From the NCBI GenBank assembly GCA_016211105.1, contig JACQSX010000050.1, forward strand, positions 1 through 59,346: a DNA stretch of 59,346 bases. The letters are read 5' to 3'. Below, one piece after another: positions 7,171 to 15,561 of the stretch (the stretch's first letter is position 1; every line of letters begins with the position of its first letter). The stretch comes from Acidobacteriota bacterium. GTDB lineage: Bacteria; Acidobacteriota; UBA6911; JACQSX01. The notes under the pieces are model-generated. The model had not been told where the DNA came from. It searched no databases and saw only the letters and a list, made by a program, of their open reading frames with translations. A program made the position numbers and the translations under genes.

Positions 7171-7905
7171 TCAGGCTGTGGCGAGCACGGGTTCTTTGTT
7201 TTCCGGCATCTCATCCCACGTGCGACCTTGGAGGGTGCGGCCCGCTTTCTTCTTGTGGACGCCACCCCATTGCTTAAAAAAGAAAGACACGTTTTCCTCC
7301 CGGCACCGGTCACGGATATGGATGACCCAATCGGCGTCCATCGGTCTGGCGCCGGGGCCGGATTCGCCTCCGACGATGACCCAATCGATGCCCCGCAGGT
7401 CCAACCCAGGCAGCGGGCCAAGCAGCGGTTCAAGAGAGAGAAATTTGACGGTTGCGCCGGTGTGACGAAGATGGTCGATACGGAAGGCGTAGTCTTGATT
7501 TTCGACGCTGACCCCCATCCAAATATTCGCCGGCCACGACAACTGCGGGCTGAGTTCCATCAGGCGATCGGAACGTTTGGTAAGGACCTGAAAGCGATGC
7601 CAGTGTGCACCCTTCATTACTTCAAAGATCCGTTGGATGAAGGAAGTCTCGACATCCTTGTGAAAAAGGTCGCTCATGGAATTGACGAAGATTGTTTGGG
7701 GCTTTTTCCACCGCAAGGGCAGTTCCAGGGCGTCTTCGTGAAGCGAAAGTTGGAATCCGTTCACATAGCGCGGCTGTCCCATGGCCTGCAGGCGGAGCGC
7801 CATGCGCTCCGCGTAGCAGTGTTTGCAGCCCGGACTGATCTTGGTACAGCCCGTGAGCGGATTCCACGTCGACCCGGTCCACTCAATCGATGAGTTGTTG
7901 GCCAC
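7171..7905 (-). CDS. DUF5131 (phage Gp37/Gp68-like) three-Cys-motif protein
   Basis: A 244-residue protein beginning [20 protein letters not shown] with a CX6CX2C motif (C20, C27, C30). This is a radical-SAM-like iron-sulfur signature of the DUF5131/Gp37-Gp68 family found in phages and mobile islands. Its chemistry is unknown to me. The gene starts with GTG sharing one base with the TAG stop of tcmP (TAGTG), so the two are translationally coupled, and mod2 begins 2 bases after its stop. TcmP means three-Cys-motif partner, so the pairing itself is a known association. What is less usual is finding it inside a restriction-modification operon. Family assignment is firm and function is open. Confidence 0.85.
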   Translation of the reverse strand: MANNSSIEWTGSTWNPLTGCTKISPGCKHCYAERMALRLQAMGQPRYVNGFQLSLHEDALELPLRWKKPQTIFVNSMSDLFHKDVETSFIQRIFEVMKGAHWHRFQVLTKRSDRLMELSPQLSWPANIWMGVSVENQDYAFRIDHLRHTGATVKFLSLEPLLGPLPGLDLRGIDWVIVGGESGPGARPMDADWVIHIRDRCREENVSFFFKQWGGVHKKKAGRTLQGRTWDEMPENKEPVLATA

Positions 7906-8741
7906 TATCTTGCCCCCCTGCTCCGGTATTTGTCGAAGACATCTTCTACTATCTTCGCTCCGGTTTGGTTGGGCGAGGCAAAGAAAAGATAATAAACAAC
8001 CGCACCCTGCTCGTTCCTCATCGGCATCGGCTCAGGCACGTACGCAAAGCCGGACGCTTCCCGGAGCCGTTTCCGAAAGGCTTCAGCCACCTCTTCATTA
8101 CCGGCCTTTTCTTCGATGTCGCCAAACAGTCCAGGCTCTTTCCGGTAAGCGGCATCCCTCCACGAACGATCTCCCCAAACTACATCCAACCGTTCCGCCT
8201 GATTCGCATCGACCTTTTGGGGGTTCCGCCACAAAACGTTCATGTTGGCATCCATGATCATGAAATTGTAGAAGATCTCAATCGTCTCCATATGCCCGGC
8301 GGTCTCCAACACACTCCAATTTACATTGAGTCCGTAAGGATCGAGCAAACAGAGCCCGCGGCTGAAATCTTCCCATCGACACCGAGGGAAGGCATCGTTC
8401 AGCAGCACAGTGTTCGCGTCGCCTTCGTGCACATGAACATCCTGCCGGTCGACAGCCAGTTTCCGCAACTCTTCGGCCTTGCCACCATGCAGATCGATTA
8501 AGTGGATTTCGCGAAAGGGCGGCTTCACCAGCAGGGCGTTGAACGGGCTTCCTGGCACAAATTCACCGGTCCGCCTGGACAGGTGTTTGCCCGCGCCCGC
8601 AAAAGCGTCAATATAAACGTGGCGGCGGATCTCCGGTTGCGCAGTAAGAATTTGCGAATAAGCGGCGGCATATTCGCGGATGATCGCCAGTTTGACCTCG
8701 GACCAGTAACCAATCTGGTCATAGTTGAATTGTTTCCTCAC
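7905..8741 (-). CDS. tcmP: Three-Cys-motif partner protein TcmP
   Basis: A 278-residue protein with YIDAFAGAG (residues 43-51) resembling the AdoMet-binding loop of methyltransferases and LLDPYG at 132-137 in the place of their motif IV. The family accompanies DUF5131 three-Cys proteins, as here. Its activity has not been established to my knowledge, but the sequence looks like a Rossmann-fold methyltransferase. The start is GTG at 8741, and the tail of the truncated mod1 ends in a TGA that overlaps it (GTGA). The stop overlaps the DUF5131 start. The gene sits exactly where mod1 homology breaks off, suggesting that it came with the cassette that interrupted mod1. Confidence 0.85.
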   Translation of the reverse strand: MRKQFNYDQIGYWSEVKLAIIREYAAAYSQILTAQPEIRRHVYIDAFAGAGKHLSRRTGEFVPGSPFNALLVKPPFREIHLIDLHGGKAEELRKLAVDRQDVHVHEGDANTVLLNDAFPRCRWEDFSRGLCLLDPYGLNVNWSVLETAGHMETIEIFYNFMIMDANMNVLWRNPQKVDANQAERLDVVWGDRSWRDAAYRKEPGLFGDIEEKAGNEEVAEAFRKRLREASGFAYVPEPMPMRNEQGAVVYYLFFASPNQTGAKIVEDVFDKYRSRGAR

Positions 8742-9315
8742 GCAGCCTGCCTGTTGGCTTTACCGTCTTTCCCATCGCGTTTGCAGGTAGAGACCTGCCA
8801 GTTAGAGCCCAATTTGATGCCCTGGGCGGGTCGATGTAAATCATTTGAACCTTGGCCTTGAGTCCCTCCTTCTGGGCTAAGGAGTTCATTACCAATAGGC
8901 TGTCGCCCAGGATCATTCGGTTGGACCAGTTCTGCTCGTGCTGGTAGAACTCGATCAGCTTTTCAAACTCGATACCGTTGAAGTCGGCAAAGAGATTGGC
9001 CTGAGGCTCTGGCCTTTCCCGTTTCTGTTCCGCCCGAAGATTTTCAATGATTGCCTTAGGCGCGATCTTTTCCTGGATATAGATCGGCACGGTAGGCAGT
9101 TCCAGGTCCTTCCGGTCTTGGTCGTCCTTCCCTTTCCAGACGAGCTGCGGATCGAGGGAGGGATCCCGAGGATAGAGCATCGTGTACGGCGTCTGTTCCT
9201 CTTTGACAACGAAGTCTGCCAGTTCCCGTGTTGGAATGTTCTTACGCTTGTCCTTCTTGTGAAGGTGGGCCTCTACGGGCTTTTGTTGGGGGTTGGTTTT
9301 TTGCTTTCTAGCCAT
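8738..9315 (-). pseudogene. Truncated methyltransferase mod1 (N-terminal part)
   Basis: The first 164 residues are a full Mod N-terminus closely similar to mod2 (IPTRELADFVV, LIEFYQHEQNWSNRM). Right at the catalytic DPPY motif (codons 162-165, about 8823) the expected TAC is reduced to AG, a one-base deletion plus a substitution. The open frame then runs on as nonsense (DPPRASNWAL). In the original frame mod homology continues for about 15 codons (SNWQVSTCKRDGKDGK) and ends at a TGA overlapping the tcmP start. The AdoMet motif and C-terminus are missing. It is thus doubly broken and cannot methylate. A short mod 3' end at 3333-3384 may be its other end. Confidence 0.85.
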
Positions 9316-9518
9316 AACTGGATTACAAAACTGTTGTGATGACGCTTTTGCGAATTGAAAATTCCCTTCGATTCCCAGAAGAATATGTTAATGATGTGGT
9401 AGTCGCCCATTGCTGTCCCAATCTTGTCGTCGGATTCTTTTGTTTTGGATCCTGAAGTTCTGCGAGTACGTCACATCCCGCTGCTCGTTTACACTCGCGG
9501 CTCGGACCACAATTTTGA

Positions 9519-9720
9519 TTACGGCACTGCTTGAAACTCAATCTTCTTCGCATCCGTGACCCGCTTGGACGCGTCCATAATCTCGAAGGAGACAAGATTG
9601 CCGTCGCTGTCGTAGTCGAAAATCAATCCCGGCTTCGCCTCGTCACTTTCAGCGACGGTACAGTCTTCCCTCAGGATGACATTCAGCGTATCGGTCTCCT
9701 GATCATTAGGTTACTTTCAT
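9519..9720 (-). pseudogene. DUF2283 antitoxin-like gene with a frameshift at codon 5
   Basis: The ATG overlaps the DUF4258 stop (ATGA), and the first codons MKVT then meet TAA because of one extra A near 9706. In the next frame the protein continues as DQETDTLNVILREDCTVAES, then KPGLIFDYDSDGNLVSFEIM and a stop at 9519. This is a complete, typical DUF2283 protein of about 66 residues. DUF2283 proteins are found beside DUF4258 toxin-like proteins and are thought to neutralise them. The 202-bp length (67 codons plus one base) fits a single inserted base. A reading error is possible; otherwise the antitoxin is lost unless another start is used. Confidence 0.7.
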
Positions 9721-9977
9721 GGCTTCTCCCAATACTTTGCTATCTTACTCGTTCTGTATCGGGTGACAACTCGCGCAGGCTTCACATGGACGTCCACGAA
9801 GATTCTGACCAGAAATCGCTTTCCAGCCTCCGTCACTACAATGGATTGAAAAACTTCTCGGCCGGGCCGCGCTGTAAGACGCTGCTCGGGCGAGTCAATG
9901 ATTTTCCTGGCCAATTGCTCCTCTATTCCACGCCGCTTTAATTTTGAGACCGCGTAATCGGAAAAGACGTAATCCAT
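9717..9977 (-). CDS. DUF4258 toxin-like protein
   Basis: An 86-residue protein (FSDYAVSKLKRRGIEEQLAR near the start and VVTRYRTSKIAKYWEKP at the end) of the DUF4258 family, which has a small RelE-like fold and commonly pairs with DUF2283. Its ATG follows the TGA of the restriction gene with no gap, and its own stop overlaps the DUF2283 start. It therefore lies inside the res-mod operon. Within the family it would act as an mRNA-targeting toxin or a small regulator; this is inferred. It appears intact while its neighbour antitoxin is frameshifted, which suggests that it is weakly toxic, silent, or controlled otherwise. Confidence 0.75.
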   Translation of the reverse strand: MDYVFSDYAVSKLKRRGIEEQLARKIIDSPEQRLTARPGREVFQSIVVTEAGKRFLVRIFVDVHVKPARVVTRYRTSKIAKYWEKP

Positions 9978-12959
9978 TCACATCCCGAAGATGCCTCTTT
10001 CGAGCGCCTTACGGATCGTATGCTTGGCGTCCCAAGGATCGGTAATCTCCAAGAAGGCCCACCGGCCAAAGCCTCGGTGATTATTGACGGCCGGTACCCA
10101 CAATGTCTGAGCTGTTGACACCTTTGCTACTTTGTCCTTCTTTCTCTCTCCAGTCACCTCCAGGATCAGATTCAGGGGAGCGTCTCGGCCGTCGTGGATT
10201 CGGGCGATAAAGTCCGGGATGTAATTGTGTTCCTGGCCATTGAGCGTATAGGGGATCAGGAAGCCGAGGTTCTGATTCTTGACGTAGCAAATCACTTCCT
10301 CCATATCCTCCAATGCCTGGGCCAGCTTCTGCTCCCAGGAACCGGTGTCGGCCACAACATGGCTGACATGGCATCTGGCCGGGTTCGTGGGATACACAGC
10401 CCGGATCGTGTCAAAGTCAACTTGGCGTGTAGAGCCGATAGTGTCATAGGGCCGGAGAATCGGCTTGAGAGCTTTAACGCCCTCCGCTGTTTGAACAATC
10501 GCCTTGTAGATGCGATCGGCTGCATCGTGAGCGAAATCTTTCAAAAGCAAAAGCTGAGGAAAAGTATCATCCTTCAGAACGACGCAGCCGGCGAGCCATC
10601 TCTTGGAGATACTCAGCAATTGGGGAAAGAGCCACTGTTTGACGTTCCCCCGGTCGTCGCGAAAGTACTTTTCCAGGAGAAACTTTGCCAGGAGAAAGGC
10701 TACCTCCTGAGGCCGCCGGCGCTTTAAATCATCCAACGTATGAATACTCGACTCCCCAATGATGGGGGCGTTCTCGGTTCTTGTGGGAATATCGGCCGTA
10801 GAAAGCGCCAGCTTGGATTCCTCGGTAAAGTGGGCCGAGAGTTTTTCACCCGGCAGATCATAGCGGTAGCCGAGCAGACGCGGGAAGGTGATCTCACATG
10901 CGATCCGTTCTTCCAGAGCGCGAACCCGTGTTGGTATCGGACCGGGCTTTGGTTCCGGGGCCGAGCCGGAACAGGGGATGAACGAGAATGGCACCCCATA
11001 AACTTCCGCATACTCCGGTTCAAGCCGATCTTCGGCATTGGTGACGTAGGACATCCGTCTTAAACCACGCCCGACAACCTGCTCACACAGTAACTGTGTT
11101 CCAAAAGCGCGTACTCCCAGTACGTGGGTGACGGTGTTGGCATCCCAGCCTTCTGTGAGCATCGAAACACTGACCACACACTTAATTTGCTCGCCCAACT
11201 TACCGGGTTTTCCAACGGTGTTCATCACTTCACGAAGCAAGTCTTCGTCGGTCAACTTATCGACGTCACGTCCGGGAAATCGGATTCGATACTCGGCTTT
11301 GAATTCTTCAATCTCTACTGATGCGAGCTTCTTAAACTCGGCGCTCATTGCCTCCCCGCTTTCCAACTGCTCGCTGTCGATGAGGATGGAGTTTGGCCGG
11401 CTGCGCCATTTGCTGTTCTCTTCATTGCTGAAAATGGGCAGTTGTCCCGGAACTACCACGGTTGAGCCGTCCGGCAGAGGCTTCTCCCAACCCGCAACGT
11501 AGTCGTAGACAAGTTTGGAGACGTTCGTGTTGTTGCAGACCACGATGAAAACGGGTGGGATCTGGCCATTGGCACGGGCTGCGGCACTCTTCTCCCACTG
11601 GCGGTAGTACTTCTCGTAATTGCTGTAGAGACTGTGCAGGGCGCCCTGTAACTCTTTCGGCAGCTTGGGATCCCCTGCGAGCGCCTCCTTACCTCGTCCC
11701 TTCTTTGGCAGATGGCTCCGGATCCGGAGCCAAATGTTGCGATAGGTGGGCAGATCGCCTCGCATCTGGTCGTCGGCTACTGGAACGCGAGGGATTTTGA
11801 CGATACCACTCTCAATAGCGTCGATGAGCGAGAAGTCGGAGATAACCCACGGGAAGAGGGTCCCTTCGGGATAGCCGGAACCTCTTAAAAAGAATGGAGT
11901 GGCGGAGAGGTCGTAAATCACACGAATGCCGATCTTTTCTTTGACGGCTTCCAGACCCGAAATCCAGATGCGAGCTTCTTCGTGGCGCTTTTCGGCTTCC
12001 CTACGTTCATCCCCTTTCAGGCGGACGTCTTCTCCGCCAACGCGGCGACGATAGCAATGGTGTGCTTCATCGTTGAGGACGATGATGTTCTTCTTATTGC
12101 CCAGCTCCCGGCATGCTCGACGCACCATTTGGTCTGGCGTCTCGGTAAAGGGGCTCGGTGCGCCCTTTGTCAGGATGGCTTTGGTCAACCTGGCGGCGTC
12201 TCCACGCTCCCGCAGTTTGAAAGCATGGAAATTGGTGATGACGATTTTTGCCTTGCCCAGTTCCACCAATGATTCCGCTGGAACGATGTCAAGCCAGCGG
12301 TAATAGTTCTGCACGTCATTGGGAAACAGTACCCGTAAGCGGTCGCGGATGGTGATGCCGGGGGTGACGATAAGAAATGTGTCAGAGAATCGGGCGTCCT
12401 GGGGATTGGCAAGCTTGTTGAGGGCATGCCAGGCAATGAGCATCGCCATGACTACCGTCTTGCCGCTGCCGGTGGCCATTTTAAGGGCAGTGCGAAACAA
12501 CAATGGATTGGCGTCCTCATTGAAGTGGCGGAGATCATTTTCAATCCAGGCGTTACCATACTTCTTGGCGACTTCAGTGATGTAGATGGCCGTTTCCAGC
12601 GCCTCAATCTGGCAGAAGAAAAGTCTGCGTTCTCGTTCCGGATTTCGCCAGTAGTGGAGCAAGTGGCGTGTGGTTTTGGTGACTCCATCGTAGTCACTCC
12701 GCCGCCAGGCCGCGACACGGGATCGAATGTCGTTGATGAACTTGTTCTCCTGAATCCGGTCCTCGGTCCACTCGGTGTCAAAGGCCAGTTGCGCTGATTT
12801 ACCCTTCTTCTTCGGCTTGGCAATGGGGATGAAGTAAGAGCTCACGCGGCGGGCTTCAACAATTTCGTCGGTAATTCCGTCGTCGGAGAACCTGAAATGC
12901 TGGGTGGGTTCAACAAAGGGTGAGTTGAGGATCGGATTTTCGATGATGATCTGTCGCAT
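9978..12959 (-). CDS. BPTD_3080/type III-like restriction endonuclease (Res)
   Basis: A protein of about 993 residues with a superfamily 2 helicase core: Walker A MATGSGKT (about 163-168), motif II DEAH (297-300) and a motif VI region with EQVVGRGLRRM. A C-terminal nuclease-like segment follows (IPDFIAR, then LILEVTGERKKDK). The second part has Thr where PD-(D/E)XK nucleases usually have Lys, with lysines close behind. In type III-like systems Res translocates or switches on DNA and cuts only with Mod. ATG at 12959 was chosen because family homology begins at MRQIIIENPILNSPF and GGAAG precedes it; a TTG at 13013 would add 18 residues. The gene heads the minus-strand operon. It looks intact although both mod genes are damaged. 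Confidence 0.85.
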   Translation of the reverse strand: MRQIIIENPILNSPFVEPTQHFRFSDDGITDEIVEARRVSSYFIPIAKPKKKGKSAQLAFDTEWTEDRIQENKFINDIRSRVAAWRRSDYDGVTKTTRHLLHYWRNPERERRLFFCQIEALETAIYITEVAKKYGNAWIENDLRHFNEDANPLLFRTALKMATGSGKTVVMAMLIAWHALNKLANPQDARFSDTFLIVTPGITIRDRLRVLFPNDVQNYYRWLDIVPAESLVELGKAKIVITNFHAFKLRERGDAARLTKAILTKGAPSPFTETPDQMVRRACRELGNKKNIIVLNDEAHHCYRRRVGGEDVRLKGDERREAEKRHEEARIWISGLEAVKEKIGIRVIYDLSATPFFLRGSGYPEGTLFPWVISDFSLIDAIESGIVKIPRVPVADDQMRGDLPTYRNIWLRIRSHLPKKGRGKEALAGDPKLPKELQGALHSLYSNYEKYYRQWEKSAAARANGQIPPVFIVVCNNTNVSKLVYDYVAGWEKPLPDGSTVVVPGQLPIFSNEENSKWRSRPNSILIDSEQLESGEAMSAEFKKLASVEIEEFKAEYRIRFPGRDVDKLTDEDLLREVMNTVGKPGKLGEQIKCVVSVSMLTEGWDANTVTHVLGVRAFGTQLLCEQVVGRGLRRMSYVTNAEDRLEPEYAEVYGVPFSFIPCSGSAPEPKPGPIPTRVRALEERIACEITFPRLLGYRYDLPGEKLSAHFTEESKLALSTADIPTRTENAPIIGESSIHTLDDLKRRRPQEVAFLLAKFLLEKYFRDDRGNVKQWLFPQLLSISKRWLAGCVVLKDDTFPQLLLLKDFAHDAADRIYKAIVQTAEGVKALKPILRPYDTIGSTRQVDFDTIRAVYPTNPARCHVSHVVADTGSWEQKLAQALEDMEEVICYVKNQNLGFLIPYTLNGQEHNYIPDFIARIHDGRDAPLNLILEVTGERKKDKVAKVSTAQTLWVPAVNNHRGFGRWAFLEITDPWDAKHTIRKALERGIFGM

Positions 12960-13014
12960 CTGTGGACTTCCAAGTCTTGCCAAACGCGCTACGGGTCCAT
13001 TAGCTTGTGACAAG

Positions 13015-13020
13015 ATTGTA
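13015..13020 (-). promoter_or_regulatory. Possible -10 element of the restriction operon
   Basis: On the minus strand TACAAT lies at 13020-13015. Transcription would begin near 13008, about 50 bases before the preferred ATG at 12959. The matching -35 position (about 13043-13038) is poor, so this is only a candidate. Confidence 0.3.
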
Positions 13021-13197
13021 ATACAGAATGACGGTGGCAGCAGGACGAAGAGTGTCTGCCTCGTTTTCTCTGTGACTGCAAATCGGAACTACAACAGTCA
13101 GAAGGTGTTCGCAAATCCGAGCCGCGACCGTCAGGGAGCGGACCCGCATTCGAGGGTCCGCTTGCTTACGCGCGCGGCTCAGAATTTCTTCATCCAT

Positions 13198-13293
13198 TTC
13201 CTTGAACGATCGAAAAGCGCGTTCCATCTGAGAAAGATTTTTGTAGGTGCGAACCGTGTCTTCAGCCGAGAGCCGTCGCTTGGGCTCGCTAGT
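13198..13293 (-). mobile_element. IS1634-type transposase relic
   Basis: On the minus strand the residues KRRLSAEDTVRTYKNLSQ and MERAFRSFK match the conserved AYKSLSRVERAFRSLK-type motif of IS1634/IS4-group transposases. Nothing before or after in any frame continues the transposase, and no terminal inverted repeats are seen. It is a fragment of roughly 30 codons lying between the restriction operon and uvrB. Confidence 0.6.
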
Positions 13294-13351
13294 CTCCTGT
13301 CCCATTGATTCGTGACATATGTTGAGAAGCCTGCAGATCGAGGGGTCCGTG

Positions 13352-13459
13352 AGCAATATTGGCCAGGATTTGATCGGCGGACTTGGTCCAGCGAAAGGGT
13401 TTGGGTTGAGCGTTGTGCGCGTCGAGAAAATCCCGGATGGCAGCCTCAAGATCTCTAAC
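13352..13459 (-). mobile_element. IS630-family transposase relic (C-terminal end)
   Basis: On the minus strand the frame reads [20 protein letters not shown] and then PFRWTKSADQILANI. This is the conserved C-terminal end of IS630-family transposases (the PFxWTKxADxIL signature). The catalytic DDE region is absent. It lies immediately right of the IS1634 relic and about 50 bases before uvrB, marking the border between accessory and core DNA. Confidence 0.75.
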
Positions 13460-13512
13460 GCCGCGCTAACGATCGTCGCGAGAAGCATAACGAGAAGTAT
13501 AATAAGAGACTT

Positions 13513-15561
13513 ATGGCCGGCGGGGATTTATCCTATTTCGATGTCCAGTACGGAAGGGCTTCGCGTCTCTCCGGTGAATTCCACATACGGGATCAGTTCA
13601 AGCCCAAAGGCGATCAGGAACATGCCATCCGGCAATTGGTTCAAGGACTCCAGCAGGGCAAGCGGGACCAGGTACTGCTAGGAGTTACTGGATCGGGCAA
13701 GACCTACACGATGGCGAAAGTCATCGAGAGGGCGAACCGGCCTGCTTTGGTGTTGGCTCACAACAAGACCCTGGCAGCGCAGTTGTACCAGGAGTTTAAG
13801 ACCTTTTTCCCCGAAAATGCCGTCGAGTACTTCGTTAGCTACTATGATTATTATCAGCCCGAGGCTTACATCCCCGCCACGGACACGTATATCGAGAAGG
13901 AAGTCCTGATCAACGACGAGATCGATCGGTTGCGCCACAGCGCTACTCGTTCATTGTTTGAACGCCGAGATTGCATCGTCGTGGCAAGTGTCTCCTGCAT
14001 TTATGGCCTGGGCTCTCCCGAGGCTTATTACGGAATGTTGCTGTTGTTGGAGCGAGGACAAAATATCGAGCGAAGCGCATTGCTGCGACGCCTGGTAGAC
14101 ATTCAGTACGAAAGAAACGATCAGCATCTGACCCGAGGCACGTTTCGAGTGCGCGGAGATACCATTGAAGTTCTCCCCACGTACGAAGACTTGGCGGTAA
14201 GAATCGAACTATTCGGAAATGAGATTGATCAACTGGCTCAGATTGATCCGCTTACCGGAGCCACCATAAAAAAACATGATCGCATCCCCATCTATCCTAA
14301 GTCACACTATGTGATCCCCACATGGAGATGGGAGGCGGCCATGGAGAGCATCAAGAACGAACTCGAAGAATTTCGCACGTTGCTGGATCGCCAGGGCCGC
14401 TTGGTGGAAGCCCAACGTATCCATCAGCGTACCATGTTCGATCTGGAGATGATTCACCAACTTGGTTATTGCCGCGGAATCGAAAATTATTCACGTCACC
14501 TCACGGGCCGCCAACCCGGCGAGCCTCCACCCACATTGCTTGACTATCTTCCCAAAGACCACCTCCTCTTTGTAGACGAGGGCCATGTCACGATCCCCCA
14601 GGTAAGGGGAATGTATGCCGGGGATCGTTCCCGAAAGTTGACCCTGGTGGAGTACGGATTCCGTTTGCCCTCGGCTCTGGACAACCGCCCTTTAACCTTC
14701 GAGGAATTCGAACAACGGATTTGCCAAGGCATCTACGTTTCGGCAACTCCAGGGCCGTATGAGCTCACCCGTACGCAAGGAGAGGTGGTGGAGCAGCTCA
14801 TCCGCCCCACCGGTCTGACCGATCCCGAAATCGAAGTGCGGCCAGTGCACGGACAGGTCGACGATTTACTGGAGGAAATCCATAACCGAGTGGAACAGCA
14901 CGAGCGCATCCTGGTCACCACTTTAACCAAACGCATGGCCGAGGAGCTGACTGAATACTACACCGAATTGGGAGTCAATGTCCGCTACTTGCATTCCGAA
15001 GTGGAAACCTTGGAACGGATCAAGATCTTGCGTGATCTCCGCAGGGGAGTGTTCGACGTTCTGGTAGGCATCAACTTACTCCGGGAAGGTTTGGATCTGC
15101 CGGAGGTGTCTCTAGTGGCCATCCTGGATGCCGATAAGGAAGGATTCCTGCGTTCCGAAAGCGCGCTGATCCAGACGGCGGGCCGAGCTGCTCGGAACGT
15201 GAACGGCAAGGTGATCATGTACGCTGATACCATTACCGATTCGATGAGGCGCGCCATTGAAGAAATGGCGCGACGAAGAGAAATTCAAAGGAGATTCAAT
15301 TTGGAGAACGCGATCACGCCCCAAACGATTGTCAAACCGATTGAGGCTTCACTCATCGAGGGTTATGATTCCGACTATCTCCAGCCTGCCAAAGTTGCCG
15401 AAGAATTGGAGAAGTTCCGGAGTCGTGAGGAGATCGACCAGGAGATTGCCCAATCGGAAAAACTCATGCGTCAAGCAGCGCAGAACTTTGAATTTGAGAA
15501 GGCGGCTGAGTACCGAGATCGCATCAAATTCTTGCGCGAACTGGAAATCGAGGTCGGCTGA
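13513..15561 (+). CDS. uvrB: UvrABC excinuclease subunit B
   Basis: A full-length (682-residue) UvrB, the damage-verification helicase of nucleotide excision repair that loads on DNA with UvrA and positions UvrC. Visible are Walker A GVTGSGKT (57-64), the beta-hairpin [21 protein letters not shown] region (110-130), helicase motif [11 protein letters not shown], and the C-terminal UVR motif ([16 protein letters not shown]) that contacts UvrC. One oddity: helicase motif II reads DEGH (355-358) where UvrB has DESH almost everywhere. A TATAAT (13498-13503) sits just upstream, giving a very short leader. The stop overlaps the aroA start by one base. uvrA is present at 51161-53971; uvrC is not in the window. 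Confidence 0.97.
   Translation: MAGGDLSYFDVQYGRASRLSGEFHIRDQFKPKGDQEHAIRQLVQGLQQGKRDQVLLGVTGSGKTYTMAKVIERANRPALVLAHNKTLAAQLYQEFKTFFPENAVEYFVSYYDYYQPEAYIPATDTYIEKEVLINDEIDRLRHSATRSLFERRDCIVVASVSCIYGLGSPEAYYGMLLLLERGQNIERSALLRRLVDIQYERNDQHLTRGTFRVRGDTIEVLPTYEDLAVRIELFGNEIDQLAQIDPLTGATIKKHDRIPIYPKSHYVIPTWRWEAAMESIKNELEEFRTLLDRQGRLVEAQRIHQRTMFDLEMIHQLGYCRGIENYSRHLTGRQPGEPPPTLLDYLPKDHLLFVDEGHVTIPQVRGMYAGDRSRKLTLVEYGFRLPSALDNRPLTFEEFEQRICQGIYVSATPGPYELTRTQGEVVEQLIRPTGLTDPEIEVRPVHGQVDDLLEEIHNRVEQHERILVTTLTKRMAEELTEYYTELGVNVRYLHSEVETLERIKILRDLRRGVFDVLVGINLLREGLDLPEVSLVAILDADKEGFLRSESALIQTAGRAARNVNGKVIMYADTITDSMRRAIEEMARRREIQRRFNLENAITPQTIVKPIEASLIEGYDSDYLQPAKVAEELEKFRSREEIDQEIAQSEKLMRQAAQNFEFEKAAEYRDRIKFLRELEIEVG

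Noticed and set aside
6365..7465. Long open frame (366 codons) on the plus strand opposite mod2
   Set aside because: It is antisense to the recognisable methyltransferase motifs, has no family features and is a by-product of codon bias on the other strand.
7123..7893. Open frame of 256 codons on the plus strand opposite DUF5131
   Set aside because: Shadow of a well-supported gene; composition is unlike a real protein and no ribosome-binding site is present.
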